From contig CAWJJO010000015.1 in assembly GCA_963843285.1 (NCBI GenBank), positions 1-64,000 on the forward strand: DNA of 64,000 nucleotides, given 5' to 3'. The position numbers and the translations under genes are program-made. Each line of letters opens with the position of its first letter. Positions within the stretch are counted from its first letter, which is position 1. The DNA is from CAZDDB01 sp963843285 (GTDB lineage Bacteria > Acidobacteriota > HRBIN11 > JAKEFK01). The notes under the pieces are model-generated. The model worked only from the letters and a program-made list of their open reading frames with translations. It did no database searches and was not told the origin of the DNA. Shown here one piece after another: positions 34,044-41,424 of this stretch.

Positions 34044-35210
34044 TCAAACCATGAAATTCTTGGGGGGGTTTTCCATCTCCAGGATTTCACGGCTGATGCG
34101 GAACGGTTCAATGCCGGATTCGGTTTTGCCGTCGATCGCCATCTCACTCAAAATCTTGCCGATCACGGAAGCGAATTTGAACGCATGACCTGCCCCGATC
34201 GTTACAAAGCAGTTTGGAAAATCGGGAAGGGAATCGATTACGAAATCGCGGTCCGGCGTCAGAGTATACAAACATGATTTCGTATAGAGAATCGGACCAT
34301 GAGCGGCCGGAAGATACTGCTTTACGAAATCTTCTACCCGTTGTTGCGCTTCCAGATCCGGTTCGAACGTCCGCGTTTCAGGTGTAACTTCCTTGCCGCC
34401 GCAATCCTGTCCCACCTTGATCCCTGCCTCGCCGTAAACCGGAAAGCCGTAAAAACTTGGCTCGTCCATCCAGATCCATACCGGAAATCGCTCTGGCGCA
34501 AATTCCGCCGGATCCGGGGTCGCAAAATACGTGACCTGTTCTTGCGTGACGGTGAGCGGGCGCTTCATGCCGAAATTTGCAAGAAGCCGGTTGGACCACG
34601 GCCCACCTGCTATGATCAGTTTGCGGCAACGATATGTGGAAGTGTTTGTCATCACTTCAAAACCGCCGCCTGTCGGATGAATCGAATGGACCGGGGTTCG
34701 TTCTAATAATGTAGCGCCATGGACGCGCGCCATCCGCTGGTGGGCCACATTGCACTTTGCCGCCGGCGCGATTCCTCCGTCCGCCTGATAGATGCCGTGT
34801 ACTCCGTCGTCAATTTGAAATTGCGGGTAACGATGTCTGATCTCCGCTGCATCCAATGGTTCAAACGGCACACTACACGCAGCGAGGCTTTCTTCATAAT
34901 CAGACATCGGGATGGCAGGGTTGGCAGGCCAAAGATCCAGCCCACCCGTTTTGACAATCAGTGGTTCCGCGGCGTCCTTTTCCAGTTCGCTCCACGCACT
35001 GTAGGCTCGCTTTGCAAGTTCGACATAAAACGGAGTGTGATAAGAAAGCCGGATGATCCGGGAGTGGTCCTGTGATTCGCCGCGGACGTGCCCCAGCTCA
35101 AATTGCTCGATGCCGAGAACTTCACTTCCCGCGCGTCGCGAAAGCCAGTATGCGGCTCCGCTTCCAAGGCCGCCCAATCCAATGACGATGTACTCAAACG
35201 AAGTCTTCAT
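34044..35210 (-). CDS. Monomeric sarcosine oxidase / N-methyl amino acid oxidase (SolA-like)
   Basis: 388 residues, family length. YIVIGLGGLGSGAAYWLSRR is the FAD Rossmann motif and VRGESQDHSRIIRLSYH follows as in monomeric sarcosine oxidases. KSCLYTLTPDRDFVID has the Cys that binds FAD covalently, and VTIGAGHAFKFA the C-terminal FAD site. Oxidises sarcosine or another N-methyl amino acid to the demethylated product, formaldehyde and H2O2. Next to a betaine-homocysteine methyltransferase-like gene and a Rieske oxygenase, it fits the last demethylation step of glycine betaine breakdown. Confidence 0.87.
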   Translation of the reverse strand: MKTSFEYIVIGLGGLGSGAAYWLSRRAGSEVLGIEQFELGHVRGESQDHSRIIRLSYHTPFYVELAKRAYSAWSELEKDAAEPLIVKTGGLDLWPANPAIPMSDYEESLAACSVPFEPLDAAEIRHRYPQFQIDDGVHGIYQADGGIAPAAKCNVAHQRMARVHGATLLERTPVHSIHPTGGGFEVMTNTSTYRCRKLIIAGGPWSNRLLANFGMKRPLTVTQEQVTYFATPDPAEFAPERFPVWIWMDEPSFYGFPVYGEAGIKVGQDCGGKEVTPETRTFEPDLEAQQRVEDFVKQYLPAAHGPILYTKSCLYTLTPDRDFVIDSLPDFPNCFVTIGAGHAFKFASVIGKILSEMAIDGKTESGIEPFRISREILEMENPPKNFMV

Positions 35211-35231
35211 AGAAGTGATATTTTGATATTT

Positions 35232-36212
35232 CTAGTCCTTCTGCTCGTAGTACTCATAGGCCGACATCGGTTTGCCCGATTTTGATTTCCAGTTTCTCTC
35301 TTCCGACGGAAGCTTACCGAGAACGCGCGCCATTTCACGAACGTGAATCGTGACGGACCCGCAGCAGGAGCCGATAAAATTGATCCCCAACTCTCGAGCT
35401 TTGGCGGCGTAATCACCCATTTCCTTACGAGTGAGCTGAAGCGGATCGAGCGCAAGTGGAAACTCCGGAAGCGAAGTGAAATCCGGTTTGTCCAGTGGAG
35501 TCCGATAAGCAGCCGGCTGACAGGCGATGTAGCCGGAAACCGCATCACGCATTTCTTTGACCAGCGGCAACGTGTGTTCCGGATTCCGCAAGCAATTGAT
35601 TCCTACAATTTCCGCGCCGGCATCGATCAGGCGTTTGGCGCATTCCGCGGGAGTGTAACCTTCATATGTATGGGGATCGGCTTCGTAGGACATCGTTACC
35701 ATCGCAACCAGTCCGGCCTTCTTGATTCTTTCCGTTGCGAGCAACGCTTCGCCAAGCCATGTAAAAGTTTCTGCGATTCCAAAGTCGATTCCCTCTTTCA
35801 TTTGCACTTCGAGCTGGCGGTCAAACAAAGCGCGCACACGATCCGCCGACTTTGGATCTTTTGGATCATACGCCCAGGTCAGACTGAGATTCCCTGCGAC
35901 CAGCGCATCCCCTTGCTTTGCGATGTCGCGGGCGATTTGGACCGCGGCGCGATTGATGTCGTCGACTCTCCCTTCCATTCCAACGGTCGCAAGCTTGTCT
36001 TCGCTTGCATAAAAGGTGAGCGCTTGAAGCACCTCCGCTCCTGCTCGTAGAAACTCGCGATGCAGCTCTGCCAGCGCTTCCGGATGGGTCAGGCTTACTT
36101 CGGGCGTAAATGGTCCCGCCTGCACGTAACCGCGCTTTTCAAGTTCCAGCAAATATCCGCCGTCACCAAGAACGGGACCCGCGGCCAGACGCTCCAAAAT
36201 AGACATCTTCAT
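35232..36212 (-). CDS. Betaine-homocysteine / homocysteine S-methyltransferase
   Basis: 326 residues. Zinc ligands are in GINCL and GSCCGS, and the barrel start LGDGGYLLELEKRGY matches the HMT/BHMT family (Pfam S-methyl_trans). Transfers a methyl group from a donor such as glycine betaine to homocysteine, giving methionine. Strong AAAAGGAG lies before ATG 36212, and GTATAATA is a good -10 box about 30 bp upstream. Neighbours (Rieske oxygenase, sarcosine-oxidase-like, purU) favour betaine as donor over S-methylmethionine. Confidence 0.85.
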   Translation of the reverse strand: MKMSILERLAAGPVLGDGGYLLELEKRGYVQAGPFTPEVSLTHPEALAELHREFLRAGAEVLQALTFYASEDKLATVGMEGRVDDINRAAVQIARDIAKQGDALVAGNLSLTWAYDPKDPKSADRVRALFDRQLEVQMKEGIDFGIAETFTWLGEALLATERIKKAGLVAMVTMSYEADPHTYEGYTPAECAKRLIDAGAEIVGINCLRNPEHTLPLVKEMRDAVSGYIACQPAAYRTPLDKPDFTSLPEFPLALDPLQLTRKEMGDYAAKARELGINFIGSCCGSVTIHVREMARVLGKLPSEERNWKSKSGKPMSAYEYYEQKD

Positions 36213-36270
36213 GCAACGCTCCTTTTAGGTGTTTTTTATTATACGACTTCCGCGCTCTCCGCGAGAAAAG

Positions 36271-36350
36271 GATTCACCACAAAGACACAAAGATCACAAA
36301 GAGATTATTGATTCCTTTCTTTGTGGCCTTTGTGCCTTTGTGGTGAATTC
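36271..36350. repeat. Inverted repeat, ACCACAAAGACACAAAG family
   Basis: GATTCACCACAAAGACACAAAG pairs with CTTTGTGCCTTTGTGGTGAATTC around a short loop. It separates the Rieske gene (ending 36352) from the BHMT-like gene. Its right end abuts the Rieske stop codon. Confidence 0.85.
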
Positions 36351-36351
36351 C

Positions 36352-37458
36352 TTATTCCATGGCGCGGAGATATTCGCGGTCGAATGCAGCAAGCAAACTT
36401 TCCAGATCTGCATACGGTCCGGGCTGATAGGCGCGCGAGCTGATTCCCTGCTGGGAAAGCTCGCTGACATGCCAGTCTTCCCGGTTCGTGATGTCCCAGA
36501 ATTCCACGGCAGGCATCGCGCTGAAATCCGGTTTCGCCATCGCATCCGGATGAAAGAACCATTCGCAGGTTACACGGCTGTGATCCGGCGATTGCGGTTC
36601 CACGCGATGCACCATCACATAATCGGGATGCAACGTCAGGAACATGGAAGGAAACAGCGTGTAGTAATGAACTAGCTTTCGGTTGTCTCCGCAAAGCGAT
36701 TCGATCGGAACGGCGCAGGCGCGGCCGTCCACAGTCATACTTTCCGTATCTCCGCCAAGCTGCATCGGACCGCCAAGAAATGCGCCCTCATCCAGATGAT
36801 TGGTGCTGCTTTTGTACGGTGTCAGACTTGCCAGTAGCGGGTGCACCGTAGGGCAGTGGTAGCATTCCGAATAATTCTGGAAAATCAATTTCCAGTTCGC
36901 GTGAATGTCATACACGATCTGGTGCGCCAGCTGGAGATGTTCCATTTGCCATTCAGTGAAACGGTAGAGAATCGGCGCAAATGTTTCCGAAAAGGACTCC
37001 GGATTCGCGGAAAGATTTACAAAGATCAGGCCTTCCCAAACAGTCGTGGGAACATAGTGCAGCGGGTATTCCGCCATTTGAAAGCTCTGAACGCCGGACA
37101 TGTTTGGAGCCCCGATCAATCTTCCATCCAGCGAATAGGTCCATGCATGATAGGGACACTGGATCCTACCGGAAAACCTGCCGGTAGTTTCGGTGCAGAG
37201 CCGCGTCCCGCGATGGCGGCACAAGTTGTAGAAGGCATGCACCTGTCCCTGCGCATCGCGCGTCACAAGAATATTTTCGCCGCATACTTCGCGCAGAAAA
37301 TAGCTGCCGGCTTCGGGGACTTGCGAAACATGGCCCACGCAAATCCACTTACGCGCAAAGACCTTCTCCCTTTCTTCCTGAAACACTTCTTGCGACGTGT
37401 AATATTTTGCAGGCAGGGTCTTTTGCCCTTGCGCAGTCCGCTTTGCCGTTGATTCCAT
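36352..37458 (-). CDS. Rieske non-heme iron oxygenase alpha subunit (GbcA-like)
   Basis: 368 residues from ATG 37458 (MESTAKRTAQGQK); an ATG at 37515 overlaps the operator palindrome and is less likely. Rieske ligands: CRHRG and CPYHAW. The mononuclear iron site is in NYSECYHCPTVHP. The C-terminal catalytic domain is full length. CPYHAWTYSLDGRLIGAPNM resembles glycine betaine/choline/stachydrine monooxygenases, which remove an N-methyl group as formaldehyde. No reductase partner (GbcB type) lies in the window. Divergent from the MFS gene, with a palindromic operator between. Confidence 0.85.
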   Translation of the reverse strand: MESTAKRTAQGQKTLPAKYYTSQEVFQEEREKVFARKWICVGHVSQVPEAGSYFLREVCGENILVTRDAQGQVHAFYNLCRHRGTRLCTETTGRFSGRIQCPYHAWTYSLDGRLIGAPNMSGVQSFQMAEYPLHYVPTTVWEGLIFVNLSANPESFSETFAPILYRFTEWQMEHLQLAHQIVYDIHANWKLIFQNYSECYHCPTVHPLLASLTPYKSSTNHLDEGAFLGGPMQLGGDTESMTVDGRACAVPIESLCGDNRKLVHYYTLFPSMFLTLHPDYVMVHRVEPQSPDHSRVTCEWFFHPDAMAKPDFSAMPAVEFWDITNREDWHVSELSQQGISSRAYQPGPYADLESLLAAFDREYLRAME

Positions 37459-37508
37459 GTGGAAACAATAACAGCACCTGCTCGCGATGTCAAGGATTTT
37501 GAAACTGT

Positions 37509-37525
37509 GTTTCACAATGTGAAAC
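37509..37525. promoter_or_regulatory. Palindromic operator GTTTCACA-A-TGTGAAAC
   Basis: Perfect 8-bp arms around one base. It sits 51 bp upstream of the Rieske start and 88 bp before the divergent MFS gene; GAAACTGTG next to it (37501-37509) may be a second half-site. The same motif occurs twice before the IclR gene (39163-39199), so it is probably that regulator's site. Confidence 0.7.
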
Positions 37526-37531
37526 AGAGTT

Positions 37532-37583
37532 ATGGAGCGCAGGCGTCCCGCCCATTATGGACCGCAGGCCTCCGGCCTGCTCC
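37532..37583. repeat. GCAGGC/GCCTGC palindromic repeat
   Basis: GGAGCGCAGGCGTCCCGCCCATTATGG then ACCGCAGGCCTCCGGCCTGCTCC: two hairpins of the GCAGGC family, reversed relative to the copy at 14178. It lies in the divergent Rieske/MFS promoter region. Confidence 0.8.
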
Positions 37584-37613
37584 TAACCAAAACAGTGCTA
37601 CTGTATTGATCGA

Positions 37614-38867
37614 ATGGATGCGATGAAATCCTCCAACCGCTGGGTCGCGCTCATCATTCTGTCCATGGGCGGCGGAAGCATCTACATTCTGCCTTATCTC
37701 AGCTCGTATCTTTACATTCCGATGAAAGACGCGATGCATCTGAGCAATACGCAAATTGGATTGATGACAAGCGCCATGGGCTTTGCCGCCATGATTTTCT
37801 ACTGGCCCGGCGGATGGATCGCAGACCGCTTCTCTCCACGAGTCTTGCTTACCCTCTCTTTTTTTATCAACGGATTGCTTGGTTTATGGCTGGCAGCATT
37901 TCCTCCCTTTCCGGTGCTGATGACGATCCAGCTTCTGATGGGTGTGTTTCTCACATTGACGTACTGGTCGGCACTTGTGAAAGCTACGCGTCAGCTTGCC
38001 ACCGCCGCAGAGCAAGGGAGATTTTTCGGCTTTTTGGAAGGTGGAAGGAATCTGACGGCCGGAATTATGATTGCCGCAGGTCTGGCCCTCTTTGCAAAGC
38101 TTGGGAGTAGCGCCATCGGACTACGTTGGACCATCATTCTGCTTTCTGTGGAATTGTTTGTCATGGGGACACTCACCTGGATCTTCATCCGGAATCCGGA
38201 GCGCGCGGAGCGCCAGGAAGTTTCAGAACCTGCACTTCGGGAAATGATTGTCCGCGTAGTAAAGATCAAAGCGGTCTGGATGGTCATGGCGATCATTCTG
38301 TGCGCGTATGTTACATCCACCGGCATCACATATATCACTCCGTATGCCACCGATGTTTACAAACAAAGTGTAGTTTTTGGTGGAATGCTATACACGATCA
38401 TGCAATGGACCTCTGTGTTCGCTTCCCCCGCGGCGGGATTCCTTGCGGACCGGTTCACGACTTCGAAAACTACATTGTGGCTCCTGGTGATCCTGGGTCT
38501 TTGTCTGTTTCTCTTTGTTTGGATCCAGGGTGGGCCTTCACTCTTCTACTTGCTGCTGATCAATTCCATCGCCATCGGTGCTGCGATCTATGCTCTACGC
38601 GGGATCTACTATGCGCTACTGGAGGAAGGGAACATTCCTGTTTTGCTGACCGGATCTGCGACAGGTTTGATTTCTTTGGTCGCCTACACACCCGATGTCT
38701 TCATTCCGATCGTGGCCGGTCATCTTCTTGATCGATATCACATCGGTGGTCTGGGGTACAGATACTTTTTCCTGGTGCTTGGTCTCTTTACAATTGCCGG
38801 CGGCGTATTAACCATCGTGTTTCGAAGATCTATTTCATCTGGCAGGCAAGATGTCTGCGGTCCATAA
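37614..38867 (+). CDS. MFS transporter
   Basis: 417 residues, 12 TM segments. The loop 2-3 motif reads PGGWIADRFSPRV, and GFLADRFTTSK is the matching second-half motif, as in the major facilitator superfamily. Probably imports a substrate of the betaine/methylamine pathway, judged only from its place between the Rieske and IclR genes. The last residues SGRQDVCGP are read out of a GCAGGC repeat that also provides the TAA stop. Confidence 0.88.
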   Translation: MDAMKSSNRWVALIILSMGGGSIYILPYLSSYLYIPMKDAMHLSNTQIGLMTSAMGFAAMIFYWPGGWIADRFSPRVLLTLSFFINGLLGLWLAAFPPFPVLMTIQLLMGVFLTLTYWSALVKATRQLATAAEQGRFFGFLEGGRNLTAGIMIAAGLALFAKLGSSAIGLRWTIILLSVELFVMGTLTWIFIRNPERAERQEVSEPALREMIVRVVKIKAVWMVMAIILCAYVTSTGITYITPYATDVYKQSVVFGGMLYTIMQWTSVFASPAAGFLADRFTTSKTTLWLLVILGLCLFLFVWIQGGPSLFYLLLINSIAIGAAIYALRGIYYALLEEGNIPVLLTGSATGLISLVAYTPDVFIPIVAGHLLDRYHIGGLGYRYFFLVLGLFTIAGGVLTIVFRRSISSGRQDVCGP

Positions 38868-38908
38868 TGCAGGCGGGACGCCTGCGCTCCATATGCCTGC
38901 GGTCCATG
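38840..38908. repeat. GCAGGC/GCCTGC repeat overlapping the MFS gene end
   Basis: GGCAGGCAAGATGTCTGCGG, then CCATAATGCAGGCGGGACGCC and a partial third unit ATATGCCTGCGGTCCAT. It encodes the last nine residues and the stop codon of the transporter. Confidence 0.8.
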
Positions 38909-38960
38909 GTACACTCATCCCAATAGCGATTCGTTGGGGCGAATCACAAGGAGGCTAAGG

Positions 38961-39139
38961 ATGAATGGCATTGGCAAATTTGTCGCTTTCTTCTCGCAGT
39001 AGTGATGTTTGTCGGCTGCGGCGATATTCTGAAACTGTCGAAAATTTTGTATGAAGAATGTTTGGGTCCTGCTGATGAAGGGGAAGAAATACGTACCGTT
39101 TACAAATTTGATCAGAACTTCTTTATGCCGCCCGGTTGA
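38961..39139 (+). pseudogene. Small frameshifted lipoprotein-like gene
   Basis: AAGGAGGCTAAGG precedes ATG 38961 (MNGIGKFVAFFSQ-stop). A second frame picks up FLLAVVMFVGCGDILKLS, which has a lipobox-like FVGC, and stays open to TGA 39137-39139. Joined by a one- or two-base indel near 38990 they would make a ~58-residue lipoprotein with the acidic C-terminal part GPADEGEEIRTV. Otherwise the 38868-39160 gap holds only the GCAGGC repeat. Confidence 0.4.
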
Positions 39140-39162
39140 CGGGATATTCTCTGGCGTGGTAG

Positions 39163-39199
39163 GCTTCAAATTGTGAAACTTTGGTTCACATTATGAAAC
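39163..39199. promoter_or_regulatory. Tandem operator sites before and over the IclR start
   Basis: GCTTCAAA-T-TGTGAAAC (39163-39179) and GGTTCACA-T-TATGAAAC (39183-39199) are 20 bp apart, about two helical turns. Both are imperfect versions of the palindrome at 37509-37525. The second covers the ATG at 39193, which suggests autoregulation. Confidence 0.65.
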
Positions 39200-39975
39200 T
39201 ACGGAAAAAGACGAAACCTGTAACCGGCACGCAGGCAGTCCAACGCGCGGTATCGATTCTCAAATCATTCCAGGAGGAGAAGGCGTCGCGCACATTGATG
39301 GAAATTGCGCGCGAGCTTGGATTGAACAAGACCACGGCATACCGTCTGTTGACGGCTCTGGAAATCGAAGGACTCGTTGCGCGCGATCCTGTATCTGACG
39401 CCTACACACTTGGTCCCGAACTGATCATTTTGGGCGGAATGTCGCTCCGTTCCAGCAATCTCCGTTCTTCGAGCCGCACCGATCTGAAGAAACTTGCCGG
39501 CGCCACCGGGGAAACCACAAGTCTGGAAGTACTGTCCGGAACGGATGTGTTGATCATCGATGAAATCGCAGGAGAACATCTGATGGGAGGCACACAGTCC
39601 ATCGGCACACGCTGGCCGGCATACGCGACATCAACCGGGAAAGCGATTCTGGCGCATCGATCCGGTGAAGAAGTGGATGCGATCTTGAAAAAACCGCTTC
39701 CCCAGCTTACAAAAAAGACGATTACCGATCCTGATGTTCTGCGAAAAGAATTGATCGTGATCCGGCAGCGTGGGTTCGCAGTTGCCGATGAACAGATGGA
39801 ACTGGGCTATGTGGCGGTCGGTTCACCGGTTTTTAATCATGACGGCGAAGTGACTGCCGCGATCAGTGTGGGCGGGCCTACGATCCGCCTTACCCGGGAA
39901 CGGATTGTCCAGACCGGTGCGTTGGTCAGCGCAACTGCAGACAGGATTTCCAAACGTCTGGGTTACCGCCCGTAG
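39193..39975 (+). CDS. IclR-family transcriptional regulator
   Basis: 260 residues from ATG 39193. The winged HTH TLMEIARELGLNKTTAYRLLTALE is followed by an IclR effector domain (EVLSGTDVLIIDEI, RWPAYATSTGKAILAH, FAVADEQMELGYVAVGSPV). No Shine-Dalgarno is visible and operator sites overlap the start, so translation may be weak or leaderless. Probably a local repressor of the Rieske and MFS genes, which share its palindrome. The TAG stop is the first triplet of a small TAGGGACGCAC/GTGCGCCCTC hairpin (39973-39996). Confidence 0.9.
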   Translation: MKLRKKTKPVTGTQAVQRAVSILKSFQEEKASRTLMEIARELGLNKTTAYRLLTALEIEGLVARDPVSDAYTLGPELIILGGMSLRSSNLRSSSRTDLKKLAGATGETTSLEVLSGTDVLIIDEIAGEHLMGGTQSIGTRWPAYATSTGKAILAHRSGEEVDAILKKPLPQLTKKTITDPDVLRKELIVIRQRGFAVADEQMELGYVAVGSPVFNHDGEVTAAISVGGPTIRLTRERIVQTGALVSATADRISKRLGYRP

Positions 39976-40006
39976 GGACGCACGGCGTGCGCCCTCAGGA
40001 GACCGA

Positions 40007-40873
40007 ATGAAGCCCGAATCGATCATCTTTCTGATTGATTGCCCTGATCGAAAAGGTCTTGTCTCGCTGATCAGCACTTTTTTTTATCAGCGCGGATTCA
40101 ACATCCTTCACTGTCAGCAATACACGGATGTAAAACTGAACCACTATTTCATGCGGCTGAAACTGGATCTCAAAGATCTCGCTTCTTCCAGAAAAACGCT
40201 CGAAAGCGAATTTGAGGAATTTGCAGAATCGTTGAATGTACGCTGGTCGGTCCACTACACCGACCATATGGAAAAGGTGGCGATCCTGGTAACCAGGGCA
40301 TCCCATTGTTTGTACGACTTGCTTTTGCGCTGGCAGGAAGGGGAGCTTCATTGCGAGATCCCCATCATTATCAGCAACCATCCCGATCTGGAATCGGTGG
40401 CGGATAAATTCCGGATTGCATATCACTGTTTGCCGGTGACCAGAGAATCAAAAGTAGCGCAGGAACTCGAGATTCGTAAACTTTTGAAACAACATCATGT
40501 CGATCTTGCTGTTTTGGCCAGATACATGCAGATCCTTTCCGCTGAATTTGTGGAAGAATGGGACGGCAAAATCATCAACATTCATCACGCCTTCTTGCCC
40601 GCGTTCCAGGGGGCCAACCCTTACTTACAAGCGTATGAGCGCGGCGTCAAGATGATCGGCGCGACCGCGCATTATGCTACGGTGGATCTGGATGAAGGGC
40701 CGATCATTGAACAGGATGTGGAACGCGTTACCCATGAGGATACTGCGGAAGACATGGTCCGGATCGGAAAGGATGTGGAACGTGTGGTGCTGGCGCGCGC
40801 AGTGAAAGCGCACCTGGAGCACCGGATCATCGTTTACGGACGCCGCGTGATCGTATTCACTACGGGTGTCTGA
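40007..40873 (+). CDS. purU: Formyltetrahydrofolate deformylase
   Basis: 288 residues from ATG 40007 (MKPESIIFLIDCPDRKG), with CAGGAGA before it; longer readings overlap iclR out of frame. N-terminal ACT domain (~5-85), then the formyltransferase fold with IINIHHAFLPAFQGANPY and GATAHYATVDLDEGPIIEQD, giving the Asn-His-Asp catalytic set. Releases formate from 10-formyl-THF. Beside demethylating enzymes it recycles the one-carbon units they load on THF, an arrangement known from betaine catabolic loci. Confidence 0.94.
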   Translation: MKPESIIFLIDCPDRKGLVSLISTFFYQRGFNILHCQQYTDVKLNHYFMRLKLDLKDLASSRKTLESEFEEFAESLNVRWSVHYTDHMEKVAILVTRASHCLYDLLLRWQEGELHCEIPIIISNHPDLESVADKFRIAYHCLPVTRESKVAQELEIRKLLKQHHVDLAVLARYMQILSAEFVEEWDGKIINIHHAFLPAFQGANPYLQAYERGVKMIGATAHYATVDLDEGPIIEQDVERVTHEDTAEDMVRIGKDVERVVLARAVKAHLEHRIIVYGRRVIVFTTGV

Positions 40874-40875
40874 GG

Positions 40876-41030
40876 TAACCACGAAGACACTAAGACACGA
40901 AGGTGCACAAAGACTCTTGAATGAATTATTTGGATAGCGATACTCCCCCCTTTATGAAGGGGGGAGTTAGTGGGGGTTGGAAAGATGTTCGACAACCCCT
41001 CCCGGCCTCCCCTTGATCAGGGGAGGTGAC
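40876..41030. repeat. ACCACGAAGACACTAAGACACGAAG word plus CTCCCC/GGGGAG inverted repeat
   Basis: 40876-40903 is a single arm of the ACACGAAG family. 40945-41028 holds CTCCCCCCTTTATGAAGGGGGGAG, then GGGGGTTGG...CAACCCCTCC, then CCTCCCCTTGATCAGGGGAGG, able to fold as one large cruciform. The same family lies at 56354-56483. Confidence 0.85.
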
Positions 41031-41049
41031 GCTAGCCGAACTTCTCTTA

Positions 41050-41355
41050 CTAGTTCGTCTTTTGCTCTTCCAATTCGATCTTCTTGGCGAAATTCTTTGA
41101 ATCTGCCGTGATCGAAATCTTCTCGCCTTCCTTCAGGTCCATAGTCTTCACGCTCTTTCCATTGGTGAGATATTGGGTCTTGCTGCTGAAATGGAAAGTT
41201 TTCGTATCCGAGCCCACCTGCACGGTCAATGTGTGGGTGGCTGAGTCGATCTTTTGAATCGTTCCTTCCGTCTTCGGCATCGATTTTGTGCTTGCGTTTG
41301 CAAACGATGCTACTAGAAGAACAGTGAAGGCGATAAGTGTGAGTTTCTTGAACAT
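41050..41355 (-). CDS. Small secreted protein of unknown function
   Basis: 101 residues: signal peptide (MFKKLTLIAFTVLLVASFANA), then an all-beta domain (TEGTIQKIDSATHTLTVQVGSDTKTFHF, LKEGEKISITADSK) that looks like a small barrel of the DUF5666/OB type. Lys-rich; probably periplasmic. AAAGGAGGAAA gives a strong ribosome site. It follows degP on the same strand, with a hairpin between, so it may share degP's sigma54 transcript. Confidence 0.75.
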   Translation of the reverse strand: MFKKLTLIAFTVLLVASFANASTKSMPKTEGTIQKIDSATHTLTVQVGSDTKTFHFSSKTQYLTNGKSVKTMDLKEGEKISITADSKNFAKKIELEEQKTN

Positions 41356-41379
41356 TGGGTTTCCTCCTTTGATTGCAAT

Positions 41380-41409
41380 CAGGGCATCCGCCTCGCGGCG
41401 AATGCCCTG
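41380..41409 (-). promoter_or_regulatory. Stable hairpin between degP and the small secreted protein gene
   Basis: CAGGGCAT...ATGCCCTG with inner CGCC/GGCG. Followed by ATTGCAATC, not a T tract, so it may be an RNA stabiliser or attenuator instead of a terminator. It sits 25 nt before the start of the small secreted protein. Confidence 0.45.
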
Positions 41410-41424
41410 TATGGATAAATGGGA

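Noticed and set aside
38915..39169. 84-codon open frame on the minus strand in the MFS-iclR gap
   Set aside because: No ribosome site or recognisable motif; the plus strand shows a better, though broken, lipoprotein signal.
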